Assembly (NCBI RefSeq): GCF_900105055.1
Contig: NZ_FNTA01000004.1
Coordinates: 6,727,501 to 6,791,500, forward strand
DNA: 64,000 bases
From: Amycolatopsis lurida
Lineage (GTDB): Bacteria > Actinomycetota > Actinomycetes > Mycobacteriales > Pseudonocardiaceae
Direction: 5' to 3'
Positions 43,256-51,200 of this stretch are shown here, one piece after another. How positions within the stretch are numbered: the stretch's first letter is position 1; the number at the start of each line of letters is the position of its first letter. The notes beneath the pieces were generated by a model. That model was given only the letters and a program-made list of their open reading frames with translations. It was not told the origin of the DNA and ran no database searches. A program made the translations under genes and the position numbers.

Positions 43256-43459
43256 CTAGTCTTCGTCGCGGCTCTCGTCCGCCTGCGCCCGCTGGGACGC
43301 CTCGCGCATCTCGATGACGTCCGTCAGCCAGTCGCCGGTTTCGCGGGCGATGTCCCGGATCGCGCCGGTGATGATCGTCGCGATGTTGCCGATATGCGTG
43401 GCCGCGGACTCGGTGACCTCTTGGACCACGTCCTTGGTGCTTTCGAACTGACCGACCAT
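43256..43459 (-). CDS. Small acidic helical protein, unknown
   Basis: 67 residues from ATG 43459 (70 from GTG 43468). A single amphipathic helical run, VVQEVTESAATHIGNIATIITGAI, with a charged end. No family recognised. It lies just downstream of the desaturase stop in the same direction. TAAGGT 7 nt before the ATG (43467-43472) overlaps that stop codon, so it may be read from the operon or have its own leaderless start. Confidence 0.55.
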   Translation of the reverse strand: MVGQFESTKDVVQEVTESAATHIGNIATIITGAIRDIARETGDWLTDVIEMREASQRAQADESRDED

Positions 43460-43469
43460 GTCAGACACC

Positions 43470-44585
43470 TTAAGCCGCTCGGAGGGTCTTGTCGCTCTCC
43501 ACGGTAGCCGGTGTGCGGGGCTCGCCGTTCCACGGAAGGGCCAGTTTCACGATCTTCTTGGCCACCGAGAACAGCTGCTTGTGCAGGGGGCCGGTGTTGT
43601 ACGGCAGGCCGTACTTCTCGCAGATCGCCCGCACCTCGCCCGCGATCTCCGGGTAGCGGCGCGCCGGGATGTCCGGGAACAGATGGTGCTCGATCTGGTG
43701 CGAGAGGTTCCCGGTCATGATGTGGAAGAGCTTGCCGCCGGTGATGTTCGCCGAGCCGAGGATCTGCCGCAGGTACCACTGGCCCCGCGACTCGTTCTCG
43801 GTCTCCTCCTCGGTGAAGCTCTCGACGTCGGCGGGGAAGTGCCCGCAGAAGATGATCGAGAACGCCCACAGGTTGCGGGTCAGGTTCGCGGTGGCGTTGC
43901 CGAGGAAGGTCAGCGGCGCGAGCGGACCGGTCAGCAGCGGGAACAGCACGTAGTCCTTGCCGACCTGGCGACCGGCCTTCTTGAGCATCTTCAGGCCGAC
44001 CTCCTTGTTGTCCGACCACTTGCGCTCGCCCTTGACGACGCGGTCGAACTCGAGGTCGTGCAGCATGACTCCCCACTGGAAGAACAGCGCGAGCAGCGTC
44101 GCGTACACCGGGTTGCCCAGGTAGTACGGGTGCCATTTCTGCGCGGTGTCCATGCGCAGGACGCCGTAACCGATGTCGCGGTCCTTGTCGAGGATGTTGG
44201 TGTACGTGTGGTGGATGTAGTTGTGGGAGTGGCGCCAGTTCTCCGACGGCGCGACGGTGTCCCATTCGAACTTCTGCGAGCTCAGTGCCGGGTCGCGCGT
44301 CCAGTCGTACTGGCCGTGCATGACGTTGTGGCCGATCTCCATGTTGTCGAGGATCTTCGCCACCGAGAGCGCGGTCACCCCGGCGACCCACGCCGGCGGG
44401 AAGAACCCGGCGAACAGCAGCCCGCGGCCGGCGACCTCGAGCGCGCGCTGGGTCTTGATGACGTTGTGGATGTAGTCGACGTCGGCCTGGCCGAGATCGG
44501 CGACGATCCGCTGCCGGATCTCGTCCAGTTCGCGGCCGAACTCCTCGACCTGGGCGGGGGTGAGCTTGTCCTGCAAGCCGGTCAT
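43470..44585 (-). CDS. Membrane fatty acid desaturase, DesA3-like
   Basis: 371 residues from ATG 44585 (AAGGAG upstream). Three His boxes: HNVMH (86-90), HNYIHH (121-126) and HQIEHH near residue 300, with hydrophobic stretches between. This is an acyl-lipid/stearoyl-CoA delta-9 type di-iron desaturase. It follows a ferredoxin reductase gene by 13 nt; in M. tuberculosis DesA3 (Rv3229c) is paired with reductase Rv3230c in the same order. It probably makes oleate for membrane fluidity. Confidence 0.93.
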   Translation of the reverse strand: MTGLQDKLTPAQVEEFGRELDEIRQRIVADLGQADVDYIHNVIKTQRALEVAGRGLLFAGFFPPAWVAGVTALSVAKILDNMEIGHNVMHGQYDWTRDPALSSQKFEWDTVAPSENWRHSHNYIHHTYTNILDKDRDIGYGVLRMDTAQKWHPYYLGNPVYATLLALFFQWGVMLHDLEFDRVVKGERKWSDNKEVGLKMLKKAGRQVGKDYVLFPLLTGPLAPLTFLGNATANLTRNLWAFSIIFCGHFPADVESFTEEETENESRGQWYLRQILGSANITGGKLFHIMTGNLSHQIEHHLFPDIPARRYPEIAGEVRAICEKYGLPYNTGPLHKQLFSVAKKIVKLALPWNGEPRTPATVESDKTLRAA

Positions 44586-44598
44586 CCCGGGCTCCTTT

Positions 44599-45690
44599 CT
44601 AAGCGTTGATCTCGACGTCCCCGACCGGGACGGAGATGCAGAGCTGGATCTCTTCGTTCTCTTCGCTGGAGGTCTCGCCGGTCTTGGCGTTGCGCACACA
44701 GCCGGAGGTCTTGATCTGGGTGCAGGAGAAGCAGATGCCCATCCGGCAGCCGTGTTCCGGGCTGAGCCCCGCCTCTTCGGCCTGCTCCAGCAACGGTTTC
44801 CCGGAGTTGGCGAATTCGCGGCCGCTGCGCGCGAACCGCACCTGCCCTTCGGCGTTTTCGGTGTCGAAGGTGAGCGCCGGCGGCGTGAACTCCTCGGTGT
44901 GCAGATGTGCGCCGAGACCGTCGGCCTCGAAGGCTTCGCGGACCGAATCCATCAAGGGCTTCGGACCGCACAGGAAGGTTTCGGCGTCGGGGTACCACGG
45001 CGCGGCCTCGGCGAGGTGCTCCTTCGAGAAGAATCCGTGGAGGTCGCCGCCGGTTTTGGCGTGAGTGAACGCGTGTACCACCCGCAGGCCGGGCAGGCGG
45101 CGCGCGAGGTCGGCGAGTTCGGCGCGGTAGAGCGCGTCTTCGGCGCCGTTGGAGTAGTGCAGGAAGGCGAGATCGCCCTCGTACTTCTCGTCCGCCAGCG
45201 TGCGCAGCATCGACAGGACGGGCGTGATCCCGCTTCCGCCGCTCAGCAAGAGGATCCGCCGGGGCCTCGGCGAGGGGAGGGTGAATTCACCGTCCGGAGT
45301 GGACAATCCGAGGACCGAGCCGATGGTGACCGTGCGGTTCAGGTGCCGCGAGACGAGGCCCTGCGGGTCGGCCTTGATGGTCAGTTCCAGTGATCCGTCG
45401 TGCTCCGAACCGGCGGGTGAGTAGCAGCGGGTCCGGCGGACGCCGTCGATCTCGACGGTCACCCGCACGTACTGGCCCGCGACGTGTCCCCGCCAGGCGC
45501 GGCTCGGCCGGATGGTCAGCGTGACCGTGTCGGGTGTCTGCCGCCGGACGCCGGTGACCAGGCCGCGGATCTCGCGGCGGACCAGCATCGGATCGACGAG
45601 TTCGAGATAGCGGTCCATGCCATGGGGCGTGAGCAGGGCCTCGGCCAGCGAAGCCAGTCGCCTGGCCCTGCGCGGTACCAGTGCCGTCAT
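44599..45690 (-). CDS. Ferredoxin reductase-type electron donor for the desaturase
   Basis: 363 residues from ATG 45690 (GGGAGA upstream). An FAD domain (RCYSPAG), an NAD(P)H domain (LLSGGSGITPVLSMLRTL), and a C-terminal 2Fe-2S ferredoxin domain with HGCRMGICFSCTQIKTSGC and a final Cys in IQLCIS. It passes electrons from NADPH to the desaturase. The promoter and probable operator lie in the 125-nt space shared with the tetR gene. Confidence 0.92.
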   Translation of the reverse strand: MTALVPRRARRLASLAEALLTPHGMDRYLELVDPMLVRREIRGLVTGVRRQTPDTVTLTIRPSRAWRGHVAGQYVRVTVEIDGVRRTRCYSPAGSEHDGSLELTIKADPQGLVSRHLNRTVTIGSVLGLSTPDGEFTLPSPRPRRILLLSGGSGITPVLSMLRTLADEKYEGDLAFLHYSNGAEDALYRAELADLARRLPGLRVVHAFTHAKTGGDLHGFFSKEHLAEAAPWYPDAETFLCGPKPLMDSVREAFEADGLGAHLHTEEFTPPALTFDTENAEGQVRFARSGREFANSGKPLLEQAEEAGLSPEHGCRMGICFSCTQIKTSGCVRNAKTGETSSEENEEIQLCISVPVGDVEINA

Positions 45691-45702
45691 CACTTCTCCC
45701 AA

Positions 45703-45728
45703 ATTCAGTGAACGCTTGTACACTGAAT
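45703..45728. promoter_or_regulatory. Probable TetR operator of the desaturase operon
   Basis: ATTCAGTG, 10 nt, CACTGAAT: perfect 8-bp arms. It lies immediately downstream of the reductase -10 box, where a bound repressor would block initiation. Confidence 0.65.
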
Positions 45729-45757
45729 AGTGAAGTGGCGATACTCGCGCTTGTCAA
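45729..45757 (-). promoter_or_regulatory. Promoter of the reductase-desaturase operon
   Basis: On the minus strand TTGACA (45757-45752), 17 nt, TTCACT (45734-45729). It has a consensus -35 and a weaker -10. Confidence 0.55.
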
Positions 45758-45802
45758 CGCGAGAGGAGGGTGATGTGACGTGGGTGATACCGCGGAGGCG
45801 AT

Positions 45803-45808
45803 TACGCT
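45803..45808 (+). promoter_or_regulatory. -10 box for leaderless tetR
   Basis: TACGCT, 7 nt before GTG 45816. This favours 45816 over the in-frame GTG 45780. Confidence 0.45.
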
Positions 45809-45815
45809 GTCCGTC

Positions 45816-46436
45816 GTGACAACGGAGCCCGTTTCCCGGCAGGAGCGCAAACAGCGCACACGGCAGGCGCTGCTGGACGCGGCCCTGGACCTGGTGGCGG
45901 AACGAGGGTTCTCCGGGCTCAGTCTGCGCGAGGTGGCGAAGCAGGCCGGGATCGTGCCGACGGCGTTCTACCGCCATTTCGCGTCCATGGACGAACTGGG
46001 TGTGGCGCTCGTCGAGGAGTCGATGCGCACGCTGCGCACGATGATCCGGTCGGCACGTACCAAACCGGCCGCGTACAACGACATGATCAGGACGTCCGTG
46101 CGCATCCTCCGCGAGCACGTGCGGGCGCACGAGGACCATTTCCATTTCCTGACCAGGGAGCGGTACGGCGGCACGGGACCGGTCCGGCAGGCGATCGCGT
46201 TCGAACTCAAGCTCTTCGTCAGCGAACTCGCCGTCGACCTCGCGCGCTTCGACAATCTCCGCGAATGGAGCACCGAAGATCTCCATCTGCTCGCCGACCT
46301 GATCGTGACGACCATGCTCACGACGGTGCTGGAGCTGCTCGAAGCGCCTTCGCGTGACGACGAGATCGGGCGCACGGCCGAACGGCGGCTGCGGCTGATC
46401 TTCCTGGGCGTGCCGAACTGGCGCAGCGTTCCATGA
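45816..46436 (+). CDS. TetR-family regulator, probable repressor of the desaturase operon
   Basis: 206 residues from GTG 45816. The N-terminal helix-turn-helix is ALLDAALDLVAERGFSGLSLREVAKQAGIVPTAFYRHFASMDEL. The C-terminal ligand domain is of the fatty-acid/acyl-CoA-sensing type by context (divergent from reductase-desaturase genes, as for DesT and mycobacterial relatives). The 8-bp dyad at 45703-45728 is its likely site. Confidence 0.9.
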   Translation: MTTEPVSRQERKQRTRQALLDAALDLVAERGFSGLSLREVAKQAGIVPTAFYRHFASMDELGVALVEESMRTLRTMIRSARTKPAAYNDMIRTSVRILREHVRAHEDHFHFLTRERYGGTGPVRQAIAFELKLFVSELAVDLARFDNLREWSTEDLHLLADLIVTTMLTTVLELLEAPSRDDEIGRTAERRLRLIFLGVPNWRSVP

Positions 46437-46465
46437 TGCGGAAAGCGCTGCCGTACAAGGCGGGC

Positions 46466-46510
46466 TGAAAGCGTCCTTCGCCACGTGACACGCGGCGAAG
46501 GACGCTTTCG
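46466..46510. repeat. Intergenic palindrome, family B variant
   Basis: Arms 46466-46487 and 46489-46510 pair around one A at all but one position, counting one T-G pair. The arm contains GAAAGCGTCCTTCGCC. A half-element, GCGGTGAAAGTCCCCTTCAG (46522-46541), follows directly. It lies 29 nt after the tetR stop. Confidence 0.82.
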
Positions 46511-46562
46511 TCACATCTGATGCGGTGAAAGTCCCCTTCAGCCCCCTTATGACGTCGCACAC

Positions 46563-46586
46563 CTGGATCGATGGCTGGATCGATCG
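46563..46586. repeat. Two tandem 12-bp repeats upstream of pntAa
   Basis: CTGGATCGATGG followed directly by CTGGATCGATCG (11 of 12 identical), about 115 nt before the pntAa start. It may be part of the operon's control region. Confidence 0.5.
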
Positions 46587-46701
46587 TGATGAGCGATGTC
46601 ACGGAAAGATGCCGTCCGGATACGTTCAGCCAGGAAAGTTGTCGGCCGGGCGTGGTAAGAAGTGCGGGTTCGTGTGGTCCTCTCCAGCGAGGAGGTCGCC
46701 T

Positions 46702-47808
46702 GTGGCGGCAGAGAACGAGCAGCTCACGGTCGGTGTGGTCCGGGAAACCGGGCAAGGCGAACGCCGTATCGCGCTGGTACCGAAACTCATCGAGCGCGTT
46801 TCCGGACGCGGACTGCGGGTGGTGGTCGAGCCCGGTGCGGGCGCCGGCGCGCTGCTCGCCGACGAGACCTTCGAGCAGGCGGGAGCGGTGATCGGCGATC
46901 CGTGGGATGCCGACATCGTGGTGAAGGTGGCGCCTCCGAGCGCGGCCGAAGTCGCGAAGCTCAAACAGGGCACCGTTCTCATCGGCTTCCTGAATCCGAG
47001 GGGTGATCCCGAGGGGATAGCGGCGCTCGAATCGGCGGGTGTGCGCGCCTTCGCCGTCGAGGCGATCCCGCGGATCTCCCGCGCGCAGGCGATGGACGCG
47101 TTGTCGTCGCAGAGCAGCGTCGCGGGTTATCGCGCGGTCTTGCTGGCCGCGGAGAAACTCACCCGGTTCTTCCCGATGCTCACCACCGCCGCCGGGACCG
47201 TCCCACCGGCGAAGGTGCTCGTGCTCGGCGCCGGCGTCGCCGGGTTGCAGGCCTTGGCGACGGCGAAACGGCTCGGCGCGCAGACCACCGGGTACGACGT
47301 CCGGCCGGAGGTCGGCGAGCAGGTGAAGTCGCTCGGCGCGAAATTCCTCGACCTCGGTATCGAGGCGGTCGGTGAAGGCGGGTACGCCCGCGAGCTGACC
47401 GACGAGGAAAAGGCCGAGCAGCAACGCAGGCTCACCGAGGCGATCACGAGGTTCGACGTCGTGATCACCACCGCGCTCGTGCCTGGCCGCCGGGCACCGG
47501 TCCTCGTCACCGCCGACGCGGTGAAGGGGATGCCCGCCGGCGGTGTCGTGGTCGACCTCGCCGGAGAGACCGGCGGCAACTGCGAGCTGACGAAACCGGG
47601 CGAGGTGGTCGTCGAGCACGACGTCACGATCTGCGCGCCGCTCAACCTCGCCGCGGAGATGCCCGCGCATTCCAGCGAGCTCTACGCGCGCAACGTCACC
47701 GAGTTGCTCGAACTGCTCGTCGACAAAGAAGGCAAGCTCGCGCTCGATTTCTCCGACGAGATCGTCGCCGGGGCCTGCGTGGCCGGAAAAGAAGAAGGAG
47801 GCGAGTGA
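46702..47808 (+). CDS. pntAa: NAD(P) transhydrogenase subunit alpha, part 1
   Basis: 368 residues from GTG 46702 (GAGGAGG upstream). This is the NAD-binding domain I of proton-translocating transhydrogenase: GVVRETGQGERRIALVPKLI, the mobile-loop region SRAQAMDALSSQSSVAGYRAVL, and nucleotide fold VLVLGAGVAGLQALATAKRLGA. The membrane part is a separate gene, the usual actinobacterial split. The complex makes NADPH from NADH using the proton gradient. Confidence 0.95.
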   Translation: MAAENEQLTVGVVRETGQGERRIALVPKLIERVSGRGLRVVVEPGAGAGALLADETFEQAGAVIGDPWDADIVVKVAPPSAAEVAKLKQGTVLIGFLNPRGDPEGIAALESAGVRAFAVEAIPRISRAQAMDALSSQSSVAGYRAVLLAAEKLTRFFPMLTTAAGTVPPAKVLVLGAGVAGLQALATAKRLGAQTTGYDVRPEVGEQVKSLGAKFLDLGIEAVGEGGYARELTDEEKAEQQRRLTEAITRFDVVITTALVPGRRAPVLVTADAVKGMPAGGVVVDLAGETGGNCELTKPGEVVVEHDVTICAPLNLAAEMPAHSSELYARNVTELLELLVDKEGKLALDFSDEIVAGACVAGKEEGGE

Positions 47809-48107
47809 TGCTCGTAGGCAGTTTGGCGATCCTCGTACTCGCCGGATTCGTGGGTTTCACGGTCATCTCCAAGGTGCCCAACACGTTGCACACCCCGCTC
47901 ATGTCGGGCACCAACGCGATCCACGGCATCGTCCTGCTCGGCGGGCTGATCGTGCTCGGCCTCGGGGTCGACGGCGTACTGAACAAGATCCTGCTGGTGA
48001 TCGCGATCGCCTTCGGCACGATCAACGTGGTCGGCGGCTTCCTCGTCACCGACCGGATGCTCTCGATGTTCAAGGCGAAGAAGCCGGAAGACGGTGGTGA
48101 CAAGTGA
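47808..48107 (+). CDS. pntAb: NAD(P) transhydrogenase subunit alpha, part 2 (membrane)
   Basis: 99 residues from ATG 47808 (GTG 47805 possible), three or four membrane helices forming part of the proton channel: FVGFTVISKVPNTLHTPLMSGTNAIHG is the conserved block. The start overlaps the pntAa stop by 1 nt behind AAGGAGG, so translation is coupled. Confidence 0.94.
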   Translation: MLVGSLAILVLAGFVGFTVISKVPNTLHTPLMSGTNAIHGIVLLGGLIVLGLGVDGVLNKILLVIAIAFGTINVVGGFLVTDRMLSMFKAKKPEDGGDK

Positions 48108-49489
48108 CGACCTTCATCGCCGTCCTCTACATCATTTCCTTCGCGCTGTTCATCTACGGCCTCATGGGCCTGACCGGTCCGCGCACCGCGGTGCGCGGCA
48201 ACTGGATCGCCGCGGTCGGCATGGGCATCGCGGTGATCGCGACGCTGCTGACGCCGGGGATGAGCAACTGGCTGCTGATCGCGCTCGGTGTCGCGATCGG
48301 TGTCGTCGTCGGCGTGCCGTCCGCGCGCAAGGTCAAGATGACCGCGATGCCGCAGATGGTGGCGCTGTTCAACGGCGTCGGCGGCGGAGCGGTCGCGCTC
48401 ATCGCGTGGGTCGAGTTCCGCACCACCGAGGGCTATGCGCACGAGCCCGCGTATGTCGCGATCGCGTCGTTGTTCGCCGCGATCGTCGGTTCGGTGTCCT
48501 TCTGGGGATCGAACATCGCGTTCGGGAAACTGCAGGAACTCATCTCCGGCCGCCCGATCACCCTGGGCAAACTGCAGCAGCCGGTGAACGCCCTGGTCCT
48601 GATCGCCGCGATCGTGTTCGCGGTCGTCATCGCCGTCGGCGGTGACGCCGAGCTGCTGATGATCGGACTGCTGGTCGCGGCGGGCGTGCTCGGCGTCGTG
48701 GTCGTGCTGCCGATCGGCGGCGCGGACATGCCGGTCGTCATCTCGTTGCTGAACGCGCTCACCGGATTGTCGGCCGCGGCCATGGGGCTCGCGCTCGACA
48801 ACACCGCGCTGATCGTGGCGGGCATGATCGTCGGCGCTTCGGGTTCGATCCTGACGAACCTGATGGCGAAGGCGATGAACCGGTCGATCCCGGCCATCGT
48901 CGCGGGCGGGTTCGGCGGCGGCTCGGCGGTCGCGAGCGGCGGATCCGGCGAGGTCCGGCCGGTTCGCAGCACCAGCGCGTCCGACACCGCGATCCAGATG
49001 GCGTACGCCAACAAGGTCGTGGTCGTGCCCGGTTACGGCATGGCCGTCGCGCAGGCGCAGCACGTGGTCCGCGAGATGGCGAAACTGCTGGAGGCCAAGG
49101 GGATCACCGTCGCGTACGCCATCCACCCGGTGGCGGGCCGGATGCCGGGGCACATGAACGTGCTCCTCGCCGAGGCCGACGTCCCGTACGAGCAGCTCAA
49201 AGAGATGGACGAGATCAACTCCGAGTTCGCCCAGACCGACGTCGCGCTGGTGATCGGCGCGAACGACGTCACGAACCCGGCCGCCGAGACCGATCCGGGC
49301 TCGCCCATCTACGGGATGCCGATCCTCAAGGTGAACCACAGCCGGTCGGTGATCGTGCTCAAACGCGGGATGAGCTCGGGCTTCGCCGGTATCGACAACG
49401 AGCTCTTCTACGATGCGAAGACCAGCATGCTCTTCGGCGACGCCAAATCGTCGGTGGGCGAGATCGTGGAGGAACTCAAAGCACTGTGA
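48104..49489 (+). CDS. pntB: NAD(P) transhydrogenase subunit beta
   Basis: 461 residues. An N-terminal membrane region of about nine helices (1-265), then the NADP-binding domain III with VVVVPGYGMAVAQAQHVVREM and NDVTNPAAETDPGSPIYGMPIL. GTG start overlaps the pntAb stop by 4 nt (GTGA). With pntAa and pntAb it completes the proton-pumping enzyme. Confidence 0.96.
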   Translation: MTTFIAVLYIISFALFIYGLMGLTGPRTAVRGNWIAAVGMGIAVIATLLTPGMSNWLLIALGVAIGVVVGVPSARKVKMTAMPQMVALFNGVGGGAVALIAWVEFRTTEGYAHEPAYVAIASLFAAIVGSVSFWGSNIAFGKLQELISGRPITLGKLQQPVNALVLIAAIVFAVVIAVGGDAELLMIGLLVAAGVLGVVVVLPIGGADMPVVISLLNALTGLSAAAMGLALDNTALIVAGMIVGASGSILTNLMAKAMNRSIPAIVAGGFGGGSAVASGGSGEVRPVRSTSASDTAIQMAYANKVVVVPGYGMAVAQAQHVVREMAKLLEAKGITVAYAIHPVAGRMPGHMNVLLAEADVPYEQLKEMDEINSEFAQTDVALVIGANDVTNPAAETDPGSPIYGMPILKVNHSRSVIVLKRGMSSGFAGIDNELFYDAKTSMLFGDAKSSVGEIVEELKAL

Positions 49490-50235
49490 TCGGTCCCTCG
49501 GAAGTCGTCGCCTCGTTCGACGACCCGGCCGACAACCTCGCGTTCGACGAAGCCCTCCTGCGCGCCGCACCGGAGGCGCCGATCCTGTGGATCTGGCGCA
49601 ACACCGACTGTGTGGTCGTGGGGCGGGGGCAGAAGATCGAACGCGAGGTCAAGGCCGACGTCTGCGCGGCTGACGGCGTCCCGGTGCTGCGCCGGGCCAG
49701 CGGCGGCGGCACCGTGTTCCACGATCCCGGCAATCTCAACATCACGCTCGTCCTGCCGGGGCTCGGTTTGTCGGAGAAGTCCGTCAGACCCCTGGAAGCA
49801 CTCGGGGAACTGATGACCGCGACGGTGGCCGAACTCGGGCTGCCGTCGCGGCTCGGTGATCGTGGTCTGTTCGTCGGTGACGCGAAGCTGTGCGGTTTCG
49901 CGGTGTTCCGGACGAGAACGGGCTTGCTCGCGCATTCCACGCTGCTCGTTTCAACCGCGGCCGAACGGGTCGGCCGATACCTCACTTCGGCACCCTCGGA
50001 TCCTCGGCCGCTCGACTCGCATCGCAGCCCTGTCGCGTCGCTGGCCGAGCATGGCCTGCGCAAAGGTGTCGCCGAAGTCACTGCCGCGGTCCGCGTGGCG
50101 GCGGCCGCGCAACTGGGTGAACTCACCACCCGGAAGCCCTCGGCCGAGGAGCTGGAGCGGCACCGCTCACTCCAGCACACGCGGTACCACTACCAGGAAT
50201 GGCATGCCAAGGGCGCTCAGAGAAAAGGCTCGTGA
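49486..50235 (+). CDS. Lipoate-protein ligase A-like protein
   Basis: 249 residues of the BPL/LplA/LipB catalytic fold. VLRRASGGGTVFHDPGNLN is the lipoate-binding signature and FVGDAKLCGFAVFR carries the expected catalytic Lys. The start overlaps the pntB stop by 4 nt, so it is coupled to the transhydrogenase genes, a linkage I have not seen described. It may attach lipoate or octanoate to dehydrogenase E2 or GcvH. The TGA stop lies inside a family A palindrome. Confidence 0.88.
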   Translation: MIGPSEVVASFDDPADNLAFDEALLRAAPEAPILWIWRNTDCVVVGRGQKIEREVKADVCAADGVPVLRRASGGGTVFHDPGNLNITLVLPGLGLSEKSVRPLEALGELMTATVAELGLPSRLGDRGLFVGDAKLCGFAVFRTRTGLLAHSTLLVSTAAERVGRYLTSAPSDPRPLDSHRSPVASLAEHGLRKGVAEVTAAVRVAAAAQLGELTTRKPSAEELERHRSLQHTRYHYQEWHAKGAQRKGS

Positions 50236-50274
50236 GTGGTAATGACGGTTCTAACCGTCATTACCACTCACGAG
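50229..50274. repeat. Perfect intergenic palindrome, family A
   Basis: 22-nt arms (50229-50250, 50253-50274) are perfect complements around CT; the left arm is CTCGTGAGTGGTAATGACGG plus TT. It contains the stop codon of the lipoate ligase gene. A different, T-tailed hairpin follows 12 nt later. Confidence 0.92.
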
Positions 50275-50286
50275 ACCCAACGCAAT

Positions 50287-50334
50287 CGGGCCCTCTTCCC
50301 ACAATTGTGCGAAGAGGGCCCGTTTGTGTTTATT
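50287..50334 (+). terminator. T-tailed intrinsic terminator after the pnt-lipoate ligase operon
   Basis: Arms 50287-50298 and 50311-50322 (CGGGCCCTCTTC) enclose CACAATTGTG, itself a palindrome, so the dyad spans 36 nt with one C-C mismatch. It is followed by TTTGTGTTTATT (50323-50334). This is the only hairpin in the window with a clear T-rich tail. Confidence 0.8.
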
Positions 50335-50338
50335 GAGA

Positions 50339-51067
50339 CTATTTCTCCGTGGCCGAGAAAGTGACGGCGGGCACCTTGCGGGCGGCGCGCGTGGTCTTCT
50401 TCGGCTCGGCGGTCTTCTTCGCCGGAGCCTTGGCAGCGGCCTTCGGAGCGGCCTTGGCGGCCGTCGTCTTCGCGGCAGCTGCCTTCGGAGCCGCCTTCGC
50501 GGCTGTCGTCTTGGCCGCGGCCTTCGGCGTCGCCTTGGCCGTGGTCTTGGTCGCGGCCGCGGTCTTCGCGCGACCGGCCGGAGCCTTGGCCGAGGTCGCC
50601 TTCGCCGCTGTGCTGCGGGCCGACTTCGCCTTGGCGGCAGTGGCTTTCGCCGTGGTCTTGGCCGGAGCCTTGGCCTCCGCTTTGGCGGCGGTGGTCTTCG
50701 CGGCGGCGGTCTTGGGAGCGGCCTTGGCGGCAGCGGGCTTACGGCCGGCGACCCCCTTCGCGGCGGGCTTGCGGCCCGGCTTCGCGGCCGTCTTCGACTC
50801 GGCCTTCGCGGCGGTGGCCGCGGTCTTCGGGGTCGACTTGGCCACGCGCGCGCCCTTGGGCCGCTGCACGACCCGCGGCCGCAGTTTGCGTCCGCCGATC
50901 CGGCGGCCGTTCTCCACATAGGCACGCAGGATGTCCCGGAGTGCGGTGGCGTTGTCGGCCGAAAGGTCGATGTCGTAAGCGATTCCGTCCAAACCGAAAG
51001 CGACCGTTTCTTCGGCCGCCTCGCCGGTCAGATCATCCAGCAAATGCACAGCAGTGTTCCTGGCCAT
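50339..51067 (-). CDS. Chimeric nucleoid protein: Lsr2 N-terminal domain fused to an H1-like Ala/Lys tail
   Basis: 242 residues, about twice the length of Lsr2. Residues 1-60 match the Lsr2 oligomerisation domain: LLDDLTGEAAEETVAFGLDG, then YDIDLSADNATALRD and GRRIGGRK. The Lsr2 C-terminal DNA-binding domain, with its REWA and RGRIP blocks, is absent. Instead residues ~75-230 are a Lys/Ala/Thr/Pro-rich, histone H1- or HupB-like tail of KTTAAKA, KAAPKAA and GRKPAAK repeats. ATG start with GGGAGG upstream. The gene is open throughout and shows no sign of a frameshift. It probably bridges or compacts DNA. Confidence 0.85.
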   Translation of the reverse strand: MARNTAVHLLDDLTGEAAEETVAFGLDGIAYDIDLSADNATALRDILRAYVENGRRIGGRKLRPRVVQRPKGARVAKSTPKTAATAAKAESKTAAKPGRKPAAKGVAGRKPAAAKAAPKTAAAKTTAAKAEAKAPAKTTAKATAAKAKSARSTAAKATSAKAPAGRAKTAAATKTTAKATPKAAAKTTAAKAAPKAAAAKTTAAKAAPKAAAKAPAKKTAEPKKTTRAARKVPAVTFSATEK

Positions 51068-51200
51068 GAAAAACCTCCCGCGCTCGATCGTTCTACTGCG
51101 TAACCGGCACGGCGAAACCTGACCCGCGGCTATGACTCACGCAGCGACACGAGGATAGCGGCAGGTTGCGCGAAGCTGCGCGGTGGTGTGCGCTGAATGC

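Noticed and set aside
50345..50835. The Ala/Lys-rich stretch as a sequencing or frame artefact
   Set aside because: The frame stays open from ATG to stop, the residues follow known H1/HupB-like repeats, and the codon use matches the neighbours.
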